Shown in pieces: positions 12,201 through 21,000 of a DNA stretch of 21,627 nt. This DNA is from Phallusia fumigata (Eukaryota > Chordata > Ascidiacea > Phlebobranchia > Ascidiidae), in NCBI GenBank assembly GCA_008931825.1, contig QXVZ01016493.1, positions 1-21,627 on the forward strand, in the 5' to 3' direction. Positions within the stretch are counted from its first letter, which is position 1, and every line of letters starts with the position of its first letter. The notes beneath the pieces were generated by a model. It ran no database searches. It had not been told where the DNA came from and saw only the letters and a list, made by a program, of their open reading frames with translations. Position numbers and translations under genes: made by a program.

Positions 12201-13799
12201 TTTATCAGAAATAAAACATATCAAAGTAGAAGAAAACAGCTTACCTAGCTTCATCTGCTGTTAGCATTCTTTGTCTGCCTGTTACATTAGCATAATAAAG
12301 TCCCAAGTCTGGAGAGTTCAGACGCTGGATGCATGTGAATTGATGGTAGTCAGGCACATCAAATTGCTGAGTCGTACAAAGTTGTGGGTCATCTGTTGCA
12401 AAATCTCCTCCAAACATGCCAGAAATGCATTGAAAAGTGCTCAGTTCTTCAGGAGCGCACTCCTGTTCCAAACAAGAATTTTTTGTGTTGTAAGAATGGT
12501 AGTTGCATCATTTACTCAAAAATAAAAGCTAACGCTATCAACTGATTTAAACAAAGAATCTGATATAAACTCTTGCCATTCAACATGTATAAAATGCATT
12601 AACACAGTAGTTAACCGATAAAAAAAGAAAAAATCCTCCCACTCGAAATTAAGTTCGAAAATAGTATGTTTATATCAGTGTATTAAAAAGAGAAACTAAG
12701 CCCTCATAATGATAAGCTTTCAATAAATTACATTTTGAACAAAATTCCATCCTTGCAACTACACTGCCTTAACATACTTTTTTTAGCTGAACAAATATGG
12801 TCGCTTACCCCATCACAACAGCAGTTAGTGTCACAATGACCAAGCATCAAGTCACATTGACAAGGGGCAATGTTCTGGTATGCTGGGTTAGGAAACAAAG
12901 TAGCTGCGAAATTAATGTAAAATAGAAATAAAATTTTTCTAATCACTTAAACTCACAACAAAGTAAGTACCTGTTGCTGGTACAGAGTAATTGGTGTTTA
13001 CCACAATATTAGGCTGTACATCAACATCTACCCTGGCTGATGCGTTTAAATTCACTCCGTTGCAACACCACACGACCAAGGTTTGTATCAATCGATTTGC
13101 CGGACTGGTGTTTAAAGTGATATCCAGCTTTGCAAATGATGTTGACGGCTAAATCAAGGTGATCGTAATTAGCCAGCATAATGGTTGCAATTTATTCTAT
13201 ATTTTGGCTAAATCGGCAGATTTATTTTTACTAACATTTACTTATTCAACAAACCAAAACATAGTATACCGGAATTGTGATAAAAGGTGTTTGGATAAAC
13301 CAATCAGTTGAGTTGGGTGCTGCCCCTAAAATATAAAACAATTACTTTTGAATAAAGCTGTTTTCTGTTATAATCATAAAATCATGTACAAAACTTACCA
13401 TTTAGGCAAAGATCAACATTTAAAAATGAGTCTAAAAACAAAAGCATTTTTTTTGTTGTAGGAAATATTACCAAAATGCAAAAAATTCACAATTGTAGAC
13501 AAAATACAATTAATTTCTGATTTTTTCAAACCTTGGTTTACTGCTTCCTGAACGGAACAGTTCAGTGATATTGATGTTGGCTGGTTTAAATTGATGACCA
13601 ACAGCTGAAACTGATCCAAATTTACTGTGTTGGTTAAAGGAAAAACTTGCACATCTGAAAAAATAATGCCAATTCACAGACATTGCATAATTTACATTTA
13701 CATATTGGCTGAAACATCTGACTCACCTTGTGCTGAAAGGAATTTGAAATGCACCAGAAGTACAAAGGTTATGATTCTGCAAACTCGTAAGTCACACAT
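2305..13799 (-). CDS. TCTN: Tectonic-family protein, 3' end incomplete
   Basis: Minus-strand gene for a tectonic, a family of secreted or membrane proteins of the ciliary transition zone (MKS/B9 complex). Exons in coding order: 13799-13727, 13654-13532, 13431-13399, 13325-13270, 13148-12971, 12903-12809, 12462-12245, 11996-11843, 11544-11324, 10789-10698, 4547-4371, 3790-3611. All have AG/GT borders and matching phases, giving 533 codons. The ATG opens a signal peptide (MCDLRVCRIITFVLLVHFKF, then LSAQ). Family marks: a cysteine block CQCDLMLGHCDTNCCCDG joined across an intron to ECAPEELSTF, a CNNTVVSVTYVVTW segment, and SGNPGYEVGLPV. Known tectonics are roughly 590-700 residues, so a C-terminal part is missing from what I could assign. 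The exon 9/10 junction is chosen by phase: the second of two nearby AGs keeps the frame. The exon pair 3232-3056 and 2484-2305 repeats the last two exons, probably an assembly artefact. A complete plus-strand gene sits in the intron 10697-4548. SGNPGY suggests TCTN1/3 over TCTN2, but this is uncertain. Confidence 0.85.
3412..3412. other. Assembly gap (single N)
   Basis: A lone N lies between the two 1.3 kb copies. It marks a contig join of unknown true size. Confidence 0.9.
3413..4726. repeat. Copy 2 of a 1.3 kb direct duplication
   Basis: The second copy contains tectonic exons at 4547-4371 and 3790-3611. The left about 390 bases differ from copy 1 at about 19 positions by my count. The middle has a few substitutions and a 10-base insertion (an extra gatgagcgaa-like unit near 3945). 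The right part, including the 177-base exon, looks identical. Best read as the overlap of two contigs. Confidence 0.9.
4727..6208. other. Intronic stretch between tectonic exons, no gene seen
   Basis: This part of the large tectonic intron precedes the nested plus-strand gene. The short open frames on both strands show no family features or paired splice sites. The last few hundred bases could hold upstream control sequence for the nested gene. Confidence 0.45.
6211..6222 (+). promoter_or_regulatory. TATA-like element upstream of nested gene
   Basis: The AT-only run ATAAAATATAAA stands about 160 bases upstream of the likely start codon at 6379. A transcription start near 6240-6250 would give a 5' UTR of about 130 bases. 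The placement is plausible, but AT-rich runs are common here. Confidence 0.3.
6379..10445 (+). CDS. Unrecognised seven-exon gene, LINE-linker-like C-terminus
   Basis: I do not recognise this gene. Exons: 6379-6633, 6992-7144, 7543-7862, 8102-8407, 8804-8952, 9252-9667, 10284-10445, all phase-consistent, 586 residues. The start is the ATG in AAAATGG. An in-frame ATG at 6352 is possible, but a 3' splice-like TTCATTGTACTTCCAG sits just before 6379, so the mRNA may be cis- or trans-spliced there. Residues 1-136 are basic and Pro/Gln-rich. About 137-243 has a Gln/Pro tract and a Cys pair (CFDC). About 243-420 is Ser/Thr/Gly-rich (SMDSGYQSSSTDGGSS). Residues about 499-557 (DWITDEI..., RDRLYKR..., YKK then VRNMVV..., NAKR) resemble the helical linker between endonuclease and reverse transcriptase of LINE polyproteins, but no RT follows. 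The exon 5/6 junction is ambiguous: donor 8952 with acceptor 9252, or a donor six bases on after GGTGG with acceptor 9241; both keep frame. The gene lies wholly in an intron of the antisense tectonic gene. Confidence 0.75.
9891..9917. repeat. (CGAATC) microsatellite, about 4 units
   Basis: Four uninterrupted hexamer units, CGAATC, followed by CGG, lie in intron 6 of the nested gene. Confidence 0.85.
10038..10212. repeat. Imperfect direct repeat in intron 6
   Basis: A unit of about 50 bases near 10040-10090 (caactgcaaagacataccgc, an A-rich run, then ccagcccttgtg) recurs near 10168-10212 (caacagccaagacctaccgc, an A-rich run, then catcccttgtg). Most positions match. The cause is unknown; it may be a decayed tandem duplication. 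Confidence 0.65.
10446..10680 (+). other. 3' UTR of nested gene
   Basis: The stretch between the TAG at 10443-10445 and an AATAAA at 10655-10660 is the probable 3' UTR, with cleavage expected around 10670-10685. It is T-rich with no other coding. It would end only some 15-30 bases before the antisense tectonic exon 10698-10789. Confidence 0.6.
10655..10660 (+). terminator. Polyadenylation signal AATAAA
   Basis: A canonical AATAAA, 210 bases after the stop codon of the nested gene, is followed by TG-rich sequence (tgtgcatgcatg). It is the first canonical signal after the stop. Confidence 0.6.
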
Positions 13800-14436
13800 A
13801 GTTCCAAAATACTGCACAGCAGAGCTAAGCCTTATAGAATAATAAAAATCTCATAGTTCATTCGTTTTTCCTGCTTGCATTGGTTTCTAAACAATACGAA
13901 AGTTAATGTATCTCATACTTTTATTTCTGAACAGACATGATCATCATTGCCGACGACTCAACGTTGTTACGAATGATATTTTGGAAGGACAAAATAGTTC
14001 TCCAAGAAGAGATGCCTGTAGAAATAAATACAAAACCAAAAACACCGCTTAGCTTCGTTGGTTACTACGAAACTATTTAACCGTTTGGCGAATTTACAAT
14101 CGAAATAGGCGCCACAGAATATTTATGACGTCATAAATATTCGGAAATACTTCTTTGTTCGTTTTCCCGGCCTACAACGCCGATTTGTACGCAAAACAAA
14201 TTTAAAAAAATATTATTGTGCATAGTATGTTGTGAAACTATTTTTAATTCCTAATTTGCCATTCCTGCTGTTTTGCTGTTTCACCGTAATTCCGTTCAAT
14301 CAACCAGCCTGCAGGTTCTTTTCCTGTTCATTGTGTGCACTGATGGTTGTGCGCATTCTTTGTAGGGCAACAGGCGTTCAGAACGCTTGCATGCAGAAAT
14401 TCGTCTTGGAATTTAGGCTGCAAGTTAATTGTAGAG
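13800..14436. promoter_or_regulatory. Shared divergent promoter, tectonic and WSC sulfotransferase
   Basis: The two start codons (13799 minus, 14437 plus) face away from each other across 637 bases. The stretch carries a perfect palindrome with a CRE core (14117-14142) and no obvious TATA box in good position for either gene. On the minus strand the sequence TGCTGTGCAG just upstream of the tectonic ATG, and on the plus strand CATTCTTTGTAG at about 14354-14365, look like 3' splice sites. They could be trans-splice acceptors of the kind tunicates use. That is inference. Confidence 0.55.
14117..14142. promoter_or_regulatory. 26-base perfect palindrome with CRE core
   Basis: The sequence GAATATTTATGAC is followed directly by its exact reverse complement. 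The centre is the full consensus CRE, TGACGTCA, at 14126-14133, the site bound by CREB/ATF bZIP dimers. It lies 318 bases from the tectonic ATG and 295 bases from the sulfotransferase ATG, almost midway. The symmetry extends nine bases beyond the CRE on each side, more than a bZIP dimer needs. Confidence 0.75.
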
Positions 14437-16542
14437 ATGCTACGTAAAAAGATTCAGGATCCAGCATTTTTGCGCAAGTGTACCTTGTACATTCAAACAG
14501 CCTGTTTGATAGTTTGTCTGTTTAGTCTCGGGTTGATTTTGAAGACTCTGCTAGGCAACAACGACTATATATTGAAACTGGATCCTAATAATCCTCACTT
14601 CCACTGTAACGGTCAGTAGTTCGATAGCTTGAATTAACTGTATGTGAAGCTTCTTAAACGTGTTTAATTAAGATAATGTTAGTAGCTGAAGTCTGTTCAT
14701 CAAGTACTATAGGCATATAAGGCTTGTTTTGCAACAAAACCGGCATGAAAACCTTAACTTTCCATTTTGTATGTTGCAGTGCAGCATATTGGTTGTTTCG
14801 AAGCAAGTTCAATCGCAGAATTAATTGATCAGCCCATTTTTCATTTAAAGGGATCTAATGGAAAAACAAGATGCCAGTTTAAATGTCTTGCAAGGTATTT
14901 GAAACACAGTTGCCAGCGTAAAAATAATATGTAGGCTAAAGTGTTTGTCATTTTCCGACTATTTTTTACTAGGCAGACCTTGTTGTGCCCCAGTGAGAAA
15001 AACAAAAAACAGATCGTAATTAATTATATTACCTCAATGTACCTTGTTACTTTAAAATCGCTCTATTTGCTAGTTTGTCAAGAGAAATAGGGTTTACCGG
15101 AGTTCAAACCCATGAGAATGCAGTGACACTAAATTTTTTTTGGTTTTCTCAACAACAAAATACCTATTGATTGCAGAAAGTTTCACATCGCAATTCATCA
15201 AGGCAACAATTGCTCTTGTGGCAACAATTTAAAGAAATCGGCTTTTTCCGCCCCTGATAGAGTCAATATTTCGACAGAAGAAACTTGTGATAAAAACAAC
15301 TTCGATGTTTACTGGTCGAAACAGAATTGCCAAATTGGTAAGTATTTATATTGTCCTGTAACGCGAGCCCTAAAACTTGTATAAATAAACAATGTATTTA
15401 CTTTAAGTAGGATCCCATACATACAAAATGTTCATTGTGACTGGCGATATTTTCACCTTGATCCATTAGTACCCTAACGGTTTTTCCGCCTTGGTGATTG
15501 TGTAATCAGTGCCAGTGTGGCTAGGATTTATTTTATTGAGCGAAATAAACTCACTTCAACCGATTAACACCAATGTATTTCTTGTTAGGCGCTGTCACTC
15601 TAGCTGAAGTTTATGAAAATCACTATGGTGGCTGCTTTCACCGCGGGGAAAATTTTAGTCAAGTTTTTCCAAGCAACGTCACCGACCGACGTGCGACACC
15701 GCCGTATTGCCTGCTCTATTGCCAAGCTTTTGGCTACACCCTTGCTGCTACGCAGGCCTTAAGCTGTTTTTGCGGCAACACAGCTGAAGGGTGAGTGAGT
15801 TTCAGTGCACACCCCTATATGTTGACAATGTTTACCTAACACCGCCAAGATGGCCGATTGGGTGGCGCGACTTCCAAGCTAATCCTGTCTCGGTCGCTTC
15901 TTTTTCCTCGATCGAGAAACATTTGTGACATTGCTGACAAATCATCAAATAAAAAATGACCAACGGAACTGCAATGAGGCCAATGGCTCAACATTGGGCT
16001 GGTTGCGAGCATAACGCATTCAGGCCTTGTTTACTTTCACAAAGTTCAGATTATTTTGTGATAAAATTGAACGTTTAGCTTCTTTTCGATCGATCGATAT
16101 TCAACACGTGCTTTCAGTCGCGTCAACAAAATTTTAAAAATGCTGTCAATTTTTAAGTCGGTTATCGCCTACAAGGGCGTATTCCTGAGGTGTTTGAATT
16201 CCAGATTGATATCGTGCAATATGTTTAGGTTCTTGCTTTCGGAGCCACTGGACGACGCTGTTTGCCTGGGTGAGTACGACGAACTGATGGCCAGTTACGA
16301 TATCGGCGAACCTTTAAAAATTGCAAAAACGTCGGACGCACCCGCACCTGTAGCGGTATGGAGAACGTACACGGAAGATAAACGCTGCTCAAAGAAACGA
16401 TTTTTGGGCGCCCCAGCTGCTCAGGAAATTAAGCTGGTTGGGATGTCAGGATCTGGAGTAACGTGGTTGAGATCAATGTTGGAAGCGGCGACCGGTTATT
16501 ACTCTTCAAGCACAAAAACAGACTGGTTTCTTTACAACAGCG
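14437..16542 (+). CDS. WSCD: WSC-domain sulfotransferase, 3' half missing
   Basis: Type II membrane protein of the WSCD1/2 family, probably Golgi-located. Exons: 14437-14611, 14780-14894, 15177-15337, 15589-15790, 16229-16542, all phase-consistent, 322 codons. The first in-frame ATG gives a short basic tail (MLRKKIQDPAFLRK) and a membrane span at about residues 16-37. The first WSC domain begins QHIGCFEASS and has QGNNCSCG. The second begins YGGCFHRGEN and has SCFCGNT; its final Cys-Gly-Gly appears replaced by ELM. Exon 5 then enters the sulfotransferase fold with KLVGMSGSGVTWLR at about residues 287-300, the PAPS-binding P-loop position, then EAATGYYSSS, as in WSCD. The family is about 570 residues, so roughly 250 residues of the sulfotransferase domain are missing. 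Exon 5 ends in a proper donor in phase 1, so the gene was meant to continue, but no matching exon was found before the golgin gene. A gap (16734) follows. Known WSCD proteins act as sialic acid sulfotransferases; substrate here is unproven. Confidence 0.8.
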
Positions 16543-16599
16543 GTAGGTTCAGCAGGAAAAGTCTTTTCATACTGTTTTCTTCTAAAAATGCCTTGTGGG

Positions 16600-16733
16600 C
16601 AGGGCTGGATTAACCATTAAGCAATATAAGCACGTGCTTAGGGCATCAAGTGAAGGGGGGCACCACAAAACTTATCATAGCCAAAGTTTATATTTGGAAT
16701 TTATTAGTTTAAATTGGGAATTACACACCGGGG
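16600..16733. mobile_element. Transposable element fragment, possibly hAT end
   Basis: The stretch starts CAGGGCTGGATTAACCATTA, goes on through gcacgtgcttagggc and a ggggggcacca run, and is cut by the N at 16734. Sequences of this form are a common dispersed repeat end in animal genomes, with a CAGGG terminus as in many hAT elements. The other end and target duplication cannot be seen, so class is uncertain. Confidence 0.5.
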
Positions 16734-16734
16734 N
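16734..16734. other. Assembly gap (single N)
   Basis: A lone N lies inside or beside the TE fragment downstream of sulfotransferase exon 5. Unlike the other two Ns it has no duplicated flanks, so sequence may be missing here. Confidence 0.85.
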
Positions 16735-17815
16735 TGCTTTGAGTTAACCTGAATTTTCATTTTTTTCACGGGACGGTTTCATGTATAAATATCATGCAGA
16801 TTTTATATGGTGTCAGGGTTGAGGGGCTTTCCACCTTTTTTTTCACGGGGTTCGAACCCGGGGTGATCCCGAGAACGAATTCCGATCAGGTTTTTATGTC
16901 TGTATATGGGTGGGGGGGCTCAGACCATTCGACCAAGTGCTCGCCCATTTCTTCCACCTTGTTAGAGAGGCAACTTGTAATTTCTATTAGCTGTCACACG
17001 TTGGCAGAGACTTTGGTAAATGTGATTCCGTTAGCTGACGCCCACCTTGGGTGATGCAATTTACAAAATATGGCAAATTAAAACAGGGTGTTTTGTTTTT
17101 AATAAATCTTGTGTTTATAATGGTTTTTTTGACATCGGTATCCAACCAAATTATTTGAATAGTTTGGTTTGACTGAAGCAGTCATTATTAACACTTTCTC
17201 TTGTCGATACTCTAAAATCACCAACCAGTTTTCGTACCACCTTCAACAATTTACAGAAAGTGATAATTGTTCTAATATTCAATTTATTGCGTTATGCGTT
17301 AAAATGACATGTATACGCCGATCAAAGAGCAGAAACGTACAAGCAGTAAAAGGATCTGCGTGTTTTGGGCCTCAGTAGAGCACGCAGCCTTATGTTCTTA
17401 AAATCGCGACAGATAATTAAAAAACTTTTTCGCGCCTAACTGAACACCAAGTATTTCTACCAATGCTATGATGAGGTAATGTAATGCATGTTGCGATCGG
17501 CTTTTATGTCCTCCGGCAGTTACGCAAGCATTTGCTTCCGTTTCAACCAGGTTGTCTTACATACGAGGTCTTTCGGTACGGTTTCCAGTTTGTCGCCAGG
17601 TCATTTGACTTTGTGTTTGTGGTTTATCTGTCCTATGCAAGTGACTGAAATTTGCCAGAAAACTTGGCAGCAGGCCAAAAAGCACGTCAATTTCGGCATG
17701 ATAACTTTCTATATTTAGACGATTAGGTTGATATTTATAACAATTTATGTTCAAATATTTTTATTTTGAAATCTTCGTGCCAAATACTTTGTACGACATG
17801 ATAGTCTTCACAATA
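16735..17815. other. Intergenic or intronic stretch, no exon recognised
   Basis: The sequence before the golgin promoter has several short open frames with no family features. A 12-base palindrome GGGTTCGAACCC lies at about 16848-16859 within what may be more repeat-derived DNA. The missing sulfotransferase exons would be expected here but were not found. Confidence 0.45.
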
Positions 17816-17823
17816 TGACGTCA
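17816..17823. promoter_or_regulatory. Consensus CRE upstream of golgin-84
   Basis: A full TGACGTCA lies 265 bases before the golgin start codon, with TGACG half sites close by (about 17878). The position suits a promoter element for the golgin gene. Confidence 0.45.
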
Positions 17824-18087
17824 TTATGTTTTTGTTCACACAATACCGTCACGCACCGATGATTTTCGTGATTGTTTTGACGTAGGCGTATCTGCGATAT
17901 TTTGCAATGGTTGTGACGAAAATACGCTCTTGTGATGTAATGCATTTACTCATAAAGTGTTTCACGTCGAAGAAAGGAAAATCATTATTGTTGTTGTGTT
18001 AATTCAGCAGTTTCATACTCCAATTTAATTGTAAGTGCAAAATTTTTATTATGTTCCGCTTTCGTACAGTTTTTAGATTTGTTTGTA

Positions 18088-21000
18088 ATGTCGTGGTTAA
18101 ATAACTTGACTGACTTAGCTGGCAAGGCAGAGTCATTGCTGAACAACATCGACCAGTCTGCTGCAGTTGCCATATCTAAAGCCGCCGACCAAAATGCGGA
18201 CAAAATCCAACCACCTCCTGCAGGGGAAAACATCAGACCACAAGAAGCTGTCACTAAGCCAGAAAAAGTCACCAGAAGTGCTCCACTATCTGATGATAAA
18301 CCTAGTTTAGGTGTCAAGACACCAGGCAAGAAAAGGGAGACCAGCTATGCCAAAGATTCGCCGTCCGATGATGCTTTATTCAAGTTCCTTAACAGTGACA
18401 AAAAGATTTCTAGGGCACGGACACCGAACACAACATTAACGCCTGCCAGTAAAAAGATAGTTTCTCAAGCAGTAACAAGTTCAACAAACAGTCCAGTAAA
18501 GCCATCTGGAGACAAGAAAGACCAAACAAACCAGCCACCCAGCATACCAACTTCATTGGAAATATCGCGAAGTTCCAGTTTTGATTCTGACAGATCGAAA
18601 TTGAGTGGGAGGATCTCTGGAGATAATGGCTCAAGCTCATCCGAACCTCATGAGACAATATCTGAAGCAGGTAAAAAAACTTTAGGCTACATATGGACCG
18701 ATGTTAAAAAACAATAAGTTCTTTAATCATACAAGTACATTTATGGTTGGCTACATATAGATCGGTCATAGATCAAATTATTTGTTACAGTAACACCAAT
18801 GCAATACTCAATTGGCTGTTACGCTACCTGAAGTTTATGAAAATCTTTACAGCAGGTGCAGGGAAAAAAATCTACAGGGGTTTTCAACCTCTGGGTCCAA
18901 CAAGTTTGTAGATGCTGCAAGCAAATGTTGCATTTTCGCAAATGTTGCTAAAAGTTATCGCACTTATTGAAAGTGATGACAGACCTTTCTAACAAAACCA
19001 ATGTAATCCATTCACTGAAACTAGTTTCTTTCCATTTGTGATGTAACAATGTTCACAAATGCCTTTGTGACATTTAAAGTGCTTTGACCATGTTTGTAAC
19101 AAATTGTTTAAATCTGAGGTGGTTAGTTTTTGTAATGTAGTAAAGGTTCTTCGTTTAATTATGTTTTGGTAGTAAATGTTAGCAACTTGATGAAACAAAG
19201 GTGGACTCTGTTTTTGAAAAGGGGGTGATGGTTGGGTAGAATCACTTTTGTAGGTCACGACACCACATAGATTGAAAACCACTGATCTACAAATACTTTT
19301 TAATGCAGTTAGTTTATGCAGTTTGGTTAAATAACCTAAACTAGAGTTAACTTAATTTAGTAAAATTAAACAATCCTCTATCTGAATGACACTCATTGAT
19401 GCAACTTGATGCAGATGTTATTACTCTTCCAACTGACTCCACTGCATCTGAGAGTGAATTCGAAATGGTTGGAAGTACACCAGCAGCATCTACAGATCGG
19501 GATAGCCCAGAAAGTGGCGAGGCTGTTTTACCAAGTGTGTCTTCATCACATGATCTGGCAGTAGAAAACCGACTTTTGAAAAACGAAATGTCATCTCTGC
19601 ATCAGGAGTTGACTCACATGAATGACAGGAATAAAAAAATTAAATCAGGTTTGTGTTTGTCTTTGATGTATTTTTTACTTTTTTTGGTAATTATGCTGGG
19701 CAATGCATATATACTCTCAGTATTATTGTTTTGATCAGCCACAGTTTTTGGTGCTTTACATTTTCAAATTTCTATAAAGCGTTTATAAGTTACAGTGTGT
19801 CAATAAGTTAATGTTGTGTTGTTTAGAGGTAGTGACATATTGTCCTTTAGGTAAAGTTTAATTTCAAACTAAAACTGCAGTTAAAACCAAAACTGTGTTC
19901 AGATTTGCAGAGCTCTAATGTTGAGCTTCGTAACCGGTGTGACGACCTCTGTGAGGAGCTAAAGGTCAAAAGTACCCAGCTATCAGCTTTGCAAATGAAG
20001 CTAAGGGAATCTGAAAACCTGCTAATCATGGAACAGGAGAATTCAGAGAGGGTGCAGAACAACTTTGAACGGTCAGTAGCCTGGAATTATAGTTAGAAGT
20101 ATTATACATATATATGTATGTAGGATATCAAATCCAATATATAACATGAAATTAGGCTTTTCCACTTATACATTTTCTTAGTTTTTGCTGTGGTGTGCAC
20201 AGGTGTATTTATCCATAATACTAACAAAATAAGTTTTTCAAAAACATGTCTTTAAACTCCTACTTAAAATACACAACTTTTTTCAGGTTGCAACTTGATC
20301 AGAGTGAAGGCTCAGACATGCATGGGCGTGCCATTGATGAACTCAGATCAAGATTGGAAGAAGCTGAACACAACTTAGCTATGGAAAGGAGAACACACAG
20401 GTATGTTAACTTATCATCATAAACTCAGGGGGTCATGCCCTAAATAAGGCTTTTACCTTACTTTGGACAATAATGAAAAATGCAGTGCATACTGTGTGTA
20501 CAATGCTACCTAATTCTGTGTCCAGGCAGTGTTTGGCTTATCAGGCAGTCACCAATGCAACATGCAGCTCTGAGTCATATTAATTATATGTTAGCCTATT
20601 GTCTCATGACTGGGGTTCCTAAGTGACTACTTTTTCATTTCCCTCTTCAAACTGCTAACATACATTTGTATCTTTACCAAAATCGGCATTGAGTTCATAT
20701 GATTGTTTATGTATTAGTGTTCAAACTGAATAAAAATACCTGGGAATCTCATTTAACATGAGTGTAGGGTATACAAATAAGTTCATTTCCCAATCACCAA
20801 TATAACAGCTGTAACAAGAAAAACAATTGCNCAATGCTACCTAATTCTGTGTCCAGGCAGTGTTTGGCTTATCAGGCAGTCACCAATGCAACATGCAGCT
20901 CTGAGTCATATTAATTATATGTTAGCCTATTGTCTCATGACTGGGGTTCCTAAGTGACTACTTTTTCATTTCCCTCTTCAAACTGCTAACATACATTTGT

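Noticed and set aside
12728..12808. Cysteine-containing frame reading on from the CCCDG exon of tectonic (CSCKDG)
   Set aside because: Splicing GGG at 12809 straight to GAG at 12462 gives CCCDG then ECAPEEL, the expected tectonic pattern. An exon here would need a 45-base intron and breaks the motif.
14060..14073. Possible RFX X-box (GTTACT then GAAAC) upstream of the ciliary tectonic gene
   Set aside because: The second half-site fails the consensus at several positions, so the match is no better than chance.
16794..17054. 86-codon frame containing TGFEPG and a B-box-like GGTTCGAACCC, possible tRNA or SINE
   Set aside because: No A box at the right distance, no acceptor stem and no proper cloverleaf. 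The frame resembles translated dispersed repeat, not a gene.
18989..19282. 97-codon minus-strand frame in golgin intron 1
   Set aside because: It lies wholly inside the TIR element. It shows no transposase motif that I can recognise.
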